A stretch of DNA of 64,000 nucleotides from Isoperla grammatica. Its lineage: Eukaryota; Arthropoda; Insecta; Plecoptera; Perlodidae. A program made the translations under genes and the position numbers. Of the stretch, positions 22,301-33,661 are shown piece after piece; position 1 is the first letter of the stretch; every line of letters begins with the position of its first letter. The DNA lies in assembly GCA_945910005.1 (NCBI GenBank), contig OX246743.1, forward strand, positions 3,112,122-3,176,121, read 5' to 3'. The notes below the pieces were generated by a model, which did not search any database, was not told the origin of the DNA, and saw only the letters and a list, made by a program, of their open reading frames with translations.

Positions 22301-24098
22301 ATGTCGCCTCCAATATGGCTGTCGTGACGTCACGTGAATACTCCCCACATTCCTCTATGTCGCCTCCAATATGGCCGTCGTGACGTCACGTGAATACTCC
22401 CCACATTCCTCTGTGTCGCCTCCAATATGGCTGTCGTGACGTCACGTGAGTACTCCCCACATTCCTCTGTGTCGCCTCCAATATGGCCGTCGTGACGTCA
22501 CGTGAATACTCCCCACATTCCTCTGTGTCGCCTCCAATATGGCTGTCGTGACGTCACGTGAGTACTCCCCACATTCCTCTGTGTCGCCTCCAATATGGCC
22601 GTCGTGACGTCACGTGAATACTCCCCACATTCCTCTATGTCGCCTCCAATATGGCTGTCGTGACGTCACGTGAATACTCCCCACATTCCTCTGTGTCGCC
22701 TCCAATATGGCTGTCGTGACGTCACGTGAATACTCCCCACATTCCTCTATGTCGCCTCTAATATGGCTGTCGTGACGTCACGTGAATACTCCCCACATTC
22801 CTCTGTGTCGCCTCCAATATGGCTGTCGTGACGTCACGTGAATACTCCCCACATTCCTCTGTGTCACCTCCAATATGGCTGTCGTGACGTCACGTGAATA
22901 CTCCCCACATTCCTCTGTGTCGCCTCCAATATGGCTGTCGTGACGTCACGTGAATACTCCCCACATTCCTCTGTGTCGCCTCCAATATGGCTGTCGTGAC
23001 GTCACGTGAATACTCCCCACATTCCTCTGTGTCGCCTCCAATATGGCTGTCGTGACGTCACGTGAATACTCCCCACATTCCTCTATGTCGCCTCTAATAT
23101 GGCTGTCGTGACGTCACGTGAATACTCCCCACATTCCTCTGTGTCGCCTCCAATATGGCTGTCGTGACGTCACGTGAATACTCCCCACATTCCTCTGTGT
23201 CGCCTCCAATATGGCTGTCGTGACGTCACGTGAATACTCCCCACATTCCTCTGTGTCGCCTCCAATATGGCTGTCGTGACGTCACGTGAATACTCCCCAC
23301 ATTCCTCTATGTCGCCTCCAATATGGCTGTCGTGACGTCACGTGAATACTCCCCACATTCCTCTGTGTCGCCTCCAATATGGCTGTCGTGACGTCACGTG
23401 AATACTCCCCACATTCCTCTGTGTCGCCTCCAATATGGCTGTCGTGACGTCACGTGAATACTCCCCACATTCCTCTGTGTCGCCTCCAATATGGCTGTCG
23501 TGACGTCACGTGAATACTCCCCACATTCCTCTGTGTCGCCTCCAATATGGCCGTCGTGACGTCACGTGAATACTCCCCACATTCCTCTGTGTCGCCTCCA
23601 ATATGGCTGTCGTGACGTCACGTGAATACTCCCCACATTCCTCTGTGTCGCCTCCAATATGGCTGTCGTGACGTCACGTGAATACTCCCCACATTCCTCT
23701 GTGTCGCCTCCAATATGGCTGTCGTGACGTCACGTGAATACTCCCCACATTCCTCTGTGTCGCCTCCAATATGGCTGTCGTGACGTCACGTGAATACTCC
23801 CCACATTCCTCTGTGTCGCCTCCAATATGGCTGTCGTGACGTCACGTGAATACTCCCCACATTCCTCTGTGTCGCCTCCAATATGGCTGTCGTGACGTCA
23901 CGTGAATACTCCCCACATTCCTCTATGTCGCCTCCAATATGGCTGTCGTGACGTCACGTGAATACTCCCCACATTCCTCTGTGTCGCCTCCAATATGGCT
24001 GTCGTGACGTCACGTGAATACTCCCCACATTCCTCTGTGTCGCCTCCAATATGGCCGTCGTGACGTCACGTGAATACTCCCCACATTCCTCTATGTCA
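19361..24098. repeat. 56-bp satellite, about 81 copies, each with CRE/E-box
   Basis: A head-to-tail array of a 56-bp unit (start CCTCCAATATGGC, middle GTCGTGACGTCACGTGAA, end TACTCCCCACATTCCTC plus TRTGTCG). About 4.6 units lie left of the gap and 76.4 right of it. The units stay in phase with no net insertion or deletion. Variants are mostly single substitutions: CTGTG or CTATG, GGCTG or GGCCG, AATAC or AATGC. Each unit carries CAATATGGC (YY1-like, with a CCAAT core), TGACGTCA (a full CRE) overlapping CACGTG (E-box), and four CpGs. The unit length is not a multiple of three, and stops interrupt all long frames, so the array is not coding. Confidence 0.97.
19623..19822. other. Assembly gap (200 N) inside the satellite
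   Basis: Exactly 200 N. The repeat phase across it is inconsistent with a true 200-base gap: the last base before is unit position 31 and the first after is position 37. The length is therefore a placeholder and the real array size is unknown. Confidence 0.95.
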
Positions 24099-26472
24099 CA
24101 CAATGAAAACTCTTCACTGCTTCACTTGGATAAGCGTCATATCGGTTTTTAGATAAACCGGTAACCATCCAGTCGCCGTCCAAACCAAACATGGGGGCCA
24201 TTGAGCATCTGAGAGAACATGTTACATTCTGTATACAACACTTGTCCACTTTGTATGCTGAACTAGGTTGACGGTAATAGCTGCGTGCCCAATTCACTAT
24301 AATATAGGCAATTACCACAACACCGATAGTAGATTCATTTTAATAGTGCTAGATAGTTGCAGTGACTCGTGAGGTTTGTATGGTACGCGAAGTTGCTAGT
24401 AGTTTCAAAAAGTATATGGTTTTCGAAATAATGTGTGTTTAATATTTTTTTTTTTTTTACATTTGTTATAACAAATTTTTTTTGAACAGTAGGCAAATAT
24501 GCAGGTCATATTCTTCCTCTATGTTATTCAACAATTTAAAATTTAAATACAAAAAATGTTTCGAACGAAAATATCTTCCAACAGTTTGGATAACCAAATT
24601 CAAAAAAGGAGACTACGAAAACGTATCAATATCACAGTAAAGCAACGCCGAAATAATAAGGCATTGAATAAATCACATAAAAAACCCACCCACTAAGTCA
24701 CACAGATAATGTACCTGGCAGTTATTTGAAAGCTTTAAAATCCCTGTTGATGTAATCTGGGTCCTAAGCCCCCCCCCCCCCCCCACTTTGAGCACGGCGA
24801 TGTTGATGGATAGGGGGTTGCATGCAGAAACTAAGATGTCTGCAAGACAAGAAAAACGCGTCCCGTTTGTCTTTCATAAAGTTTTCTCCTCTGATGCGGC
24901 TCATATTTCACGGTCGTGGACAGCGAAGGAAGGAGAGGGGGGAGGGAGGGGAGAGGAGAGAAGGGGGATTCCCGGAAAACTCTATGGGCCACTCCATAAA
25001 ACCTCTCGGAAACCTCTTATCAGAGAATGTCCTGAATCGACAACAGGGTCGTACTTCTTGAAACGCATCAAAGTGACGCCAATATTATGACAACTCAAAT
25101 GCAAACAAGATAACTTGATAAGATCATCTGCTAAACGTGTATCGACATTCATTGTTCACTGCTGAGGGTGAGAGTTAGTTATTTGGGTAGAGAGTTCCCT
25201 GTTAAACGGTTGGATTTTTCTCGGGAAAGTCAGTGAAATACGGTTCACAAAAAAATGGGAAGTGTTTAAAACGATAAAATCTATTTAGATCGAATCGAAG
25301 TGAATGTGAAAGTGAATCGAACGAAGTAGGTCTGCAATCTTTACCTAGAGCCTCAGATAAACTACGCAGCTTTAGTTAACCTTCTAGGCACAACCTGCTA
25401 CTATGCAGCTTTAGGCACAACCTACTACTGTGCAAACATCACTTCAAACTCTCTTATTGTCTTACTTATGTAGGCCTAGGGCTATTCATCTGTTTGCTGG
25501 CAGAATTTACCAAAACCTGACACATACAATCATTATGTAAAAAAAAAAAAAAAAATAGTTTTTCTTCCTATAGTTACGTAATACGATGTATTTGAGGCTA
25601 TTCCTCCCCTTCGCACACAGTCTTGAAACATTTTTTTACAAGCTACAACAACAAAATATCTTTACCTAAGTCTACCCTACTACGACCAGAAGAAAAAAAG
25701 AAAAAAACATGTTATTTCTACGCGTACCGGCCGTATACACTTCCGACTTTACGGTGCTGGCTCCACGGTCACAAAATACTAAATGTGACGTTTTAAATAT
25801 TTCTCTCGATTTGAAATATGAAATATTGACTATGAAATAACATAGCTGTAGCATAAACAGGGACTTAACTACAACGATTTTTGTGTACCGATCAATGAAC
25901 GAGTAAAAATTGGACATTTTTCGATTAACAATGTATGCGGAAAGAACCGAAACCCATGCATCAAACTTCTTAATCATTATAAGGCCCCCTATACGTATAA
26001 TCAAGAATTGACCTTAAGCCTCCAGCACTGTTACTTACCGAGATAATAGATACTGCGTATGAAGTAATTAGTTGACGCTAGAGGAGCGAGCGATACGACC
26101 TTGCTCCCACAGTGTCTGTAACTCGACTGCCCAGTAACTCGGCTGCCTGCTGATACCTCGGCTCGGCGGGGTGGGGGGGATGTTAGTGAGGTCACATTGC
26201 GTCATATATCAACAGCTGATAATGATTAAACAGTGTGCATATTTGATAGCGGGCTGGAATGGCCTTAACAAATCTTGTAATGTTTATACTATTTACCATC
26301 AATGGTTAAGGTATGTTGACTCTCCGACGAACATAAACCAAGGACTTTATTTCATCGACACTCTTCGAAAAGTAATTGGAGGTTACAACAGCCTACTAGC
26401 GTCTACCAAATACTGTTGTATACAACCTAAACCTACCAAGAGAAGAGGGTTGCCTAACTTGGCCAGATAATT
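24099..26472. other. Non-coding stretch with homopolymers
   Basis: Contains poly-T (about 24447-24459), poly-C (about 24769-24784), a purine-rich GGGAGG tract (about 24928-24967) and poly-A (about 25540-25555). Open frames at 24788-25090, 25672-26004 and 26171-26470 have no recognisable domain. Confidence 0.5.
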
Positions 26473-26676
26473 CAAACTATGAAAAACACGCGCTTTGCAA
26501 GTCCTGAACTAGACAAACTATGAAGAACACGCTCTTTGCAAGTCCTTGACTTGACAAACTATGAAGAACACGATCTTTGAAAGTCCTTGACTTAAACTAT
26601 GAAGAACACGATCTTTGCAAGTCCTTGACTTGACAAACTATGAAGAAAACGCTCTTTGCAAGTCCTCGACTTGAAA
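26473..26676. repeat. 41-bp minisatellite, about 5 copies
   Basis: Unit start CAAACTATGAAGAACACG, then CTCTTTGCAAGTCCTTGAC. Copy starts are at about 26473, 26514, 26555, 26593 and 26634; one unit is 3 bases shorter. Copies differ by a few substitutions. Confidence 0.85.
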
Positions 26677-26926
26677 TAAGCTTACGCTAAAGTTAGAGTG
26701 CGTTTAGCGAAGCCAATAACATATGCCAAACTAATTTTAATATACGCCCCGGCTAGGACCAAATATTTAAAAGTTTTAGTAGGCAATACGATAACCATCA
26801 GCAAACGTATTGAATATCGACGGGTGTCATTGCTATGTTCACACTACTCATGAACTATCCCGAAGTTAGTAACGACCGAGTTGATAATGAAGGATTCTGT
26901 ACTACCCTTGTTTTATACATCATAGG
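26677..26926. other. No recognised feature
   Basis: Unique-looking sequence without recognised content. Confidence 0.4.
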
Positions 26927-27389
26927 TTTGTTCGCCCGACGTACTCTACTTGATCTGGCTGCTCTAGATCACGGAAATGCGTTCGTTCGTGCCACATTCC
27001 TACTCGAGTTGTGTTTGCCCGACCAGAGTAAAGTGATCCGAGCAACTTAGATCAAGATATTCTTACTCTCGTTTTGAAGTCAAATCAAGCTAGAGTAAGT
27101 TACTCGCACGCGAAAATGGCCGATGAAGTGTTCTGTGTAAACATGGAAGAAAGTGTCGACGGATGTTTCCTGTAGGCCTACAGGACAGTTGATAAGAAAG
27201 TTGTAAATTACCGTAAGTTATTATTATTATATGCCTAGCCTAGCTAGTTTGTTTATTCTCGGCACTGGAAACGCGTTCGTCCGTCATCAGTGCTCGGAGT
27301 TGCTCTGAAGTTTCAGAAGCCTACTCGCGGTTGCTCGGGTCTGATCGAAGTAGAGCAGGGAGTAAGTTAGAGTACGTCGGGCGAACAAA
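26927..27389. mobile_element. TIR element, about 460 bp
   Basis: Left end TTTGTTCGCCCGACGTACTC and the reverse complement of the right end agree over about 25 bp. Subterminal GGAAAYGCGTTCGTYCGT motifs occur twice in direct orientation (about 26975 and 27268). A 19-codon start, MADEVFCVNMEESVDGCFL then stop, begins at 27116 and could be the stub of an ancestral gene or chance. No target duplication is resolved. Confidence 0.6.
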
Positions 27390-27706
27390 ACATGTGGAGA
27401 GTGTAACAAGTAAGTTTTGTGGTAACACCAACAACAATAATAGAAAAGGGCGAGGGGTGAAGAAGGAAGAGGAAGGGGAAATACGGAGCAACAAGAAGTC
27501 ACCGTGCATGAGTATGATGTGTTGAAGCAATGTTGGGCTCCAACCCTCCCCCCCCCCCCCCCTCGAAACCAACGAGCCATAAATCATCGCCTTCTCGAGG
27601 TTTAAAACCGCGTATCGGCGAGTGGATGATAAATTCATGAACTGTATTACCGGCGGGACGAGGTGAGTGAAGTGAGCTGCGCGCCACGTCACACTCATGC
27701 AGGCTC
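27390..27706. other. No gene; poly-C tract
   Basis: Contains a C run at about 27547-27562 and purine-rich DNA near 27448-27480. Overlapping minus frames (27287-27777) reflect composition. Confidence 0.45.
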
Positions 27707-27770
27707 GCAATGCTTACGACATAGCCGAGGCCAGTGGTACCGACTTCATTCTCTACCTCTCTAATTAAAC
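27707..27770 (+). repeat. Copy of dispersed family D
   Basis: Contains ATGCTTACGACATAGCCGAG, then CCAGTGGTACCGACTTCATT and TCTCTACCTCTCTAATT. It is the least degenerate copy of the family also seen at 6162, 55629 and 56015. Confidence 0.6.
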
Positions 27771-28465
27771 AAAACAAAAACAGGCCAATTAGGCCCGGGA
27801 AGATATTTCGTGCCAGTTTTTGTAAATGAACGCATACAATTCTTCAGAAAAGTCAGGTCCGAATTTGAATGGAAAGATTTAAATCGATAATGAAGTAATT
27901 GAACCCTAAGCAGTCTCACATCTCACATTCTCTGTTCGTTGTCTCAAGAACAAATCATCATGACGTCACGGTCTAACATGGCGGCTACAAAGAGGTCTTT
28001 GTTTACAAACAAGTGCGATGTCGTCCAATCAGCACAAACCTATAGACGAGCGCGCTACGTCAGTACTCCTTACAAGTTATCCCGCTAAGCGTATTTGATG
28101 CTAAGCATACAAGAGTCTGTAATAAAATTATGTCTGAATATAACAGTATCCTGAACCAGATTGCAATACATGATTTTGTTAAGGTTTGAATACAAATACT
28201 AAATTTACTCATACAGAAATGGTTTTGATGATTGTGGTTGTTGACGTATATGTTTAAACAGATTTTAACTGTGCAACTTCACTTTGATAACTACAAGAAC
28301 TTGTGAAAATAAACCCTTAGAGAACGATGACGAGTGATCCACGCTGTACCACTTCGCTTAGTATACCAGGATGCCAAGAGTTGAAACCCACCTCCAACCC
28401 CAACGATAACCTACAGACGCAACATCTACCGTATGGACTGTACTTTGAGCTTTGAGTACTTTGAG
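27771..28465. other. Non-coding; CRE plus YY1-like promoter motif
   Basis: At 27961-27968 a perfect CRE is followed by ACATGGCGGC (a YY1-like ATGGCGGC) and later by a CCAAT box (28025-28029). A short frame begins at that ATG but reaches a stop after about 34 codons. This could be a small CpG-rich promoter, but no gene can be tied to it. Otherwise unremarkable. Confidence 0.4.
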
Positions 28466-29456
28466 CATGGAGTTATAAGTTGAGAAGGAGGTCTAGCTTA
28501 AATGGAAGAGCGCGATCATAATGTGGTCACTTCCGGTACTTTGACAGTGACGCCATTTTAGTTGTTTACTTTCGGACATAGTGAGTGTTGCAGGTTACGA
28601 AGCTCGACATTATAAGAAGTTAAATACGTATGAACGTACATATTTATTGAGGTAAGTGAACACAATTACTCTGCTGGTACCTTATCATTTTGTCGAGTAA
28701 GAATTTGTATCGATTTGCTTAGAAAAATACATAATAAAAATTAATGAAGTCCTTATACTGCCCTACTGTCACTGTCAGGCTAGTGTAGGCCTAGGCTTAA
28801 GAAGTAGCCTGTTTAAAACCATTGAACTGTAATTAAGCTACGACTATTAATACATACTTTTCAGTAGATCTAGGCCTATTAAAAATAAACCATAGGCCTA
28901 GTTCTACCATGGTTCTACGCCCAGTCGTACAGCTCATAAAAAGTGGGCGAGACATGTTGTCAACATAACCTCTCCAAAATCGCCTTCACTTTATAGGACT
29001 AGGGCTAACTCTTGCCTAGATGTAGGGCCTAGCTAGGCCTAGATAGAATAGTTGTAACTTGGTGTGATTGCCGTTTCCTTTAGCAAATGTCCAAGTGGAT
29101 TTACGTTTTTGAGGGATGATCATGGTTTTGAAAATGGTAGCATCCTTGTCTTAAATATCCTTCGTATTATTAACACACAAACCATATGAACAATAATATC
29201 GATTAGGCCCACCACTTCTAGGCCTTCCTCGTGAAGGTGTACTACTCATTTTTTAACACTTGTGATAACGTTTTCCTTAATAATTTCCGTTTATTTTACT
29301 CTTGTTCCAATCGCTCTGCACTATTTCACGGCTTACTTCGCGGGTCACAGTCGAATTAAACAACTAAAATGGCTGCCGTCCCGCGGTGTCTCCATGGAGC
29401 TATCTCGTACGCATTCTACTGCGCACCTAGACCTCCTTCTTAACTTATAACTCCAT
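28466..29456. mobile_element. TIR DNA element, 991 bp, CATGG ends
   Basis: The terminal repeats CATGGAGTTATAAGTT followed by RAGAAGGAGGTCTAG are inverted over about 31 bp with one or two differences. The flanks ACTTTGAG (28458-28465) and CTTTTGAG (29457-29464) form an imperfect 8-bp direct repeat. A CATG-type terminus with a target duplication of 7-8 bp is compatible with the P superfamily, but no THAP domain or transposase frame is seen. A donor-like GAGGTAAGTG occurs near 28649. Confidence 0.65.
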
Positions 29457-29825
29457 GCTTTGAGGAAATCTCAATCACACTGCCTGCTTATAATTAATCA
29501 CGAGAGCTTCTTGTTGAGCAGGCGGTGGGATCATACCAGAGATCACAGTCATTTGTTTTACCTCCAGCACGTTCACATGTATGCGAGTTAGTGAGAATAC
29601 AAAGCGAGATTGTTGTTTGTTTGTTTGTTATGCTTTCATGTGCACCAAAGTCAAATAAACCGAGGTTTGTGTATAACGAGTTAACCCAAAGCGCTTTATA
29701 TACAAAAACTTAATTAATTTGATCTTGTGTATATATATTCAGCTCTGAGATGTGGCCGCGCTCACACGCAACAAGTATGACCTACATGGAGGGGGGAGGG
29801 GAGGGGGAGGGGGAGGGGCGACGCC
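29457..29825. other. No gene; GGGGAG-rich tract
   Basis: A purine repeat of GGGGAG type lies at about 29791-29818. The rest is unremarkable. Confidence 0.45.
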
Positions 29826-30046
29826 GTGACGTCATAATAAACCCAACGCGGACGTTCAGGGTTTAGCGCGTAGCAAGATGTCGCCCTCCAAGATATGCGT
29901 GTGAGTGTCCCAGCCATGGTCGGAGCTGAGGTTTCAGAGGTTTTGGCGACAGTCTGCAGTTATCGTTCGCTCTAATCTACATAACATTGAGTTACCGTTT
30001 ACTGTGATATCACTATAGCTTGGCCACGTACAACCTCAGTAAGTTA
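29826..30046 (+). promoter_or_regulatory. Possible CRE-containing promoter and first exon (weak)
   Basis: A perfect CRE (29827-29834) precedes CpG-rich DNA, the block ATGTCGCCCTCCAAGATATG (29879) and, about 160 bases on, a good 5' splice donor (CTCAGTAAGT at about 30035-30044). This order is what a first exon would look like. There is no long open frame, no downstream exon recognised and no TATA box, so this is a suggestion only. Confidence 0.2.
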
Positions 30047-30385
30047 TTTCATTTAAACACAACCATTACGACTTTTAGAGCTTATTTTAAAACGAAGAGA
30101 ACAATGCACTCACATAACAAACATTCAACTTTTTCTTATTTATTTGTCAAATGTCTACGAACAGAAAAGCCATCTCATTAAAATGTCTATTTTAGCGAGA
30201 AGACGTTTTAAGGTCGAGTGTTGGTATCGCGCAAAATATCCGTTACTGGCGTCGCGACGCCTCAAGTCTGTGAACACGAGCGCGTCTCGGCGTCTGTGAC
30301 GCTGGGCTGTTGCTAGGATACTTGTTGTTTGTTTGTCAGTCTACTTTACTTGCCGGCACGGGGGGAGATGTTGCTTGATATCACA
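30047..30385. other. CpG-rich non-coding stretch
   Basis: 30210-30300 is rich in CpG (GCGTCGCGACGCC). No gene recognised. Confidence 0.4.
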
Positions 30386-30443
30386 CGCACACGCACACGC
30401 ACACGCACACCCACACAAACACAAACACAAACACAAACACCCA
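30386..30443. repeat. ACGCAC / ACAAAC hexanucleotide microsatellite
   Basis: Four or so ACGCAC units followed by ACAAAC units; a simple repeat. Confidence 0.85.
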
Positions 30444-30636
30444 TGCGATATGTCCACAACTAAGAAGAAATACGAGTCTTAACTATTATAACCGCGCCAA
30501 ATCTGAGATTTGATTTGTTTAGTGATATCTTAAAACGCTTCATTATATTAAAAAGTGGTTAGTAACAACATTTATAGTTTGATTAGAACAACAACTGAAT
30601 TAATAAATTTTCAGAAGTTCGTAATCATGTTGGGCG

Positions 30637-30958
30637 TTTAAGAGCGAAGGATACCTCTACGTAAAAAATCCGCTGAAAATCTTAAATTTTTAATTATATC
30701 TCAAGATTGAAACACAAAATCGAAAATCTGAGAAACCATAGCGCTGTGGTTTGGTAAGCCCTACACACTGAATGATAAATGTATCTAACATTATAATCAG
30801 TATGACTGTGATACTTATTTTCTTAGTATTTTAAGGAAATAATTATCACGTCATACTGATTACTATGTTAGATACATTTATCATTCAGTGTGTAGGGCTT
30901 ACCAAACCACAGGGCTTTGATTTCTCAGATTTTCGATTTTATGTTTCAATTTTGAGTG
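30637..30958. mobile_element. Hairpin element A, interrupted by element B
   Basis: The left part (TTTAAGAGCGAAGGATACCT, then AATTATATCTCAAGATTGAAAC and ATCTGAGAAACCATAGCGCT) and the right part (GATTTCTCAGATTTTCGATT, then TTATGTTTCAATTTTGAG) match the intact palindrome at 42528-42737. Here the central loop is replaced by a second hairpin (30744-30912). The right arm stops at a minisatellite at about 30958 and is incomplete. Confidence 0.75.
30744..30912. mobile_element. Hairpin element B inserted in element A
   Basis: Near-perfect inverted arms of about 65 bp start CTGTGGTTTGGTAAGCCC and continue TACACACTGAATGATAAATG. A related copy is at 50143-50335. The junctions AGCGCT (left) and AGGGCT (right) may be an imperfect 6-bp target duplication. 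Confidence 0.75.
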
Positions 30959-31112
30959 TATGTAACACGTTTGTATATAGCATGTTTGTATACATATTTG
31001 TATGTAACACATTTGTATGTAGCAATGCTTGTACACATATTTGTATGTAACACATATTTTGTATACATGTTTGTTACATGCTTGTACGTAACATATTTGT
31101 ATACGCCAAGAA
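30959..31112. repeat. TTTGTATGTAACACA-type minisatellite
   Basis: Irregular tandem repeats of a 12-16 bp unit (TTTGTATGTAACACA, TTTGTATACATA). Frames on both strands translate into low-complexity C/T/V/Y peptides. Confidence 0.75.
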
Positions 31113-33661
31113 AAAACAAATACACCATTTCCCTCTAGACTCTATTAAATTAAACGCAAACCAAAACATAGCCCTGGAATTAAGTGTGGATATTAAGCGG
31201 CAACCTCGTTATTGGCTACACAAACGAGACCTACTTACACGATGCAGGAAACCGGAAGCGCCAATGCTGCTCTAGACAAGACCGTTAGTCAACATCCATG
31301 CTCTGCGGTCGCTCAGTCATTGTTGAACGGTTGTTACCTGATTGGTGCACTTAACACAACCAAATCTTGCAAATTGGATCGGAGCAAAGAACACCCCAAC
31401 CCCTTGGCGTCCGTTCTCCCCCCCCCCCTCACTTGCACGCTCCCTTCTTCTGCGTCAACCCAGTCGGGAAATTGTGGACCTCTGCCAATGTTTGTACGTA
31501 TTATAAAGTGATCTTACTTTCCGGAGGACCTAACCTAGTTTTAAAGTTTGCGAAGAGTTTTTACAGACGGATTTTGTTTATTTGGTGCCAAAGTGGAAGT
31601 TACATTTCTTATTTTCGAGGTATATACAAAAACTCAATGGATAGTAAGTCTTTTTTATCGTTGGCTAATTTTGAATGATTTGTGCAATCACTCGTAGGCA
31701 TTTTGTCATTGGATAAAAGATTGTTACACCTAGTCATAAAAAGAGCTAGACCAAAGATTACTGAGTGGGAAAGATGTTTCATCGCCGTGTTAAAATATCT
31801 GCGCAATTTTAGCAAACAATTTTAAGTCTCACCACTAGTTCGAATTCTAACACAATTCCTTACGAAGAGTAGGCCGACTGTTGCGCGTTAGAAAATGTAT
31901 TCGTCGGGTATTTTATGTTTACATTATAATATGGGTAACATGCTTCGTTCCAGTAAAGTTCAGTTTAGCAAATCACCAAGCATATTGTCTATGCATAGTC
32001 AGTGCTATTCCATGTATTGAGTTAATACTCACGCTCTGAGCAGCGCTTTACTTCAAGTGGTTTGGTTTCCTTGCAGATTATCAACATCAATCATCGCCTC
32101 TATGTTCACTTGAATAATGTGTCAGTAGCGACAAGTCTTAACAACATTTATACGAAACCACAAGCAATGATCTCTCTCAATGTGTTCAGCTGTTGGAGCT
32201 ATCTACGCATTACATGGCTTACCACAACCAGTTAGTCGATATCGAAATTGAATTATATTCTGCGATGGTTATTCTGCAGTATGAATACTATTATCCTTCA
32301 ACCAAAGACAATAAGTGGAATAACTTAAGTGTATTTGCGAATACATCCATTTAAATCTCCAGCTAAATAAAACCTATGTGAATATGCTGCAAGCCACATT
32401 ACCAAGCTATAGAACCCGTTATATTTCCAAGAGGGGTTTCAAGTGAGGTATGTGCTTGAGAGCAAAACGATTTACGGGTAACCTACTTTTCTCTTACTCT
32501 GAACTCTAAGTACTTAGATAACATTCCCATTGACGCTACATACAAGTACCGAACGACTTCAGAAAAGGTGTTAAATAAGCGATTTTATTTTATTCTATCA
32601 AAGTTGTAGCTTCTGGCTATGAGTTTTTATAGTCTATATTTTATAGCAATAACATCCATTTTTTTACAAACTTATTCTTTTTTTTCTTGAACTTAAAATC
32701 CATATTTTTAAATGAAACAGTTACTTGCATTTGCATTACTTTTAATATAAAACTTTATTTTCAATCGTTTAGGAACAAATATTTCTGAAATCTACAAACG
32801 AGTTTCTTTATGTGAGAGAAACAGACAAGACATAATATTATGCCCTATCTAACACAGTACCTGCCCGCATTTCAACACGAGACATGGACATAGCGATGTA
32901 ATGCCAGGAGACCACGGCATGTCCAGTTTCAATCCACTAGTCAGGAAATCACAACATAGAAAAGCTCTTTTGGAAAATCATAAGCATTTGTTGGTGTTCT
33001 GTAGTAAATAACAAGAACAGGATTAAAAACATTAAAAGATAACAAAGTTTTTAAAATTACTCAACAAGTTAGCGTGGGTCCCAACCGGGGTAGCTGCGCA
33101 GATCCCAGAAGAACCACCAGCGTTCGATACCACATTTGGAGGGCGTGTTCGTCGGCCCGCTCACGTGAAAGAATGGACCAGGGCTGAATACCAAAGAGAG
33201 AATTTACAGAAATAAGAGGTCTTCAGGGCAGAGGGTGTCTGGACCAGATAAAGGGAAGAGGCATCTTGGAGGGGGATGGTAAAAGGCAGGGAGATGGTAG
33301 AAGGTGAGAAAACTGACAAATGCATCTTGAACTGAAGCTAAGCGTGAATATGTAAGATAAGGTGTGGGGTTGTTACTGGCATTGACGTGACTCCCCTTCC
33401 ACCTGTCCTTGCCACAGGCTGTAGGCCCACTACGTATTGTTGTCTACATGGTTTCGCTTTGTCGTGGTGCAAGGTGGAGGTAAAACCTGTATGATTCAAT
33501 TCAGTTGGTGCTGGGGCAGGTGTTTGTGACAGCATACAAATTAAATGTTCAGCACCCCTTAAAACACAAAGATATACATTGTTTTGTGAAACGTAATCCA
33601 CCTTTAATTTTGAATATACATGACGCGAGGACTAAAAATAAAGATCGTATAACTGTCAAGT
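31113..33661. other. No recognised gene or element
   Basis: About 2.5 kb of unique-looking, mostly AT-rich DNA with one C run (31419-31427). Frames at 31212-31511, 31367-31678 and 33338-33601 lack recognisable features. Confidence 0.5.

Noticed and set aside
19361..24098. CRISPR array
   Set aside because: Repeats are directly adjacent with no unique spacers, and the DNA is eukaryotic; this is a satellite.
27116..27175. Short coding start (19 codons)
   Set aside because: Too short, no downstream exon, and it lies within a TIR element; kept only as a note there.
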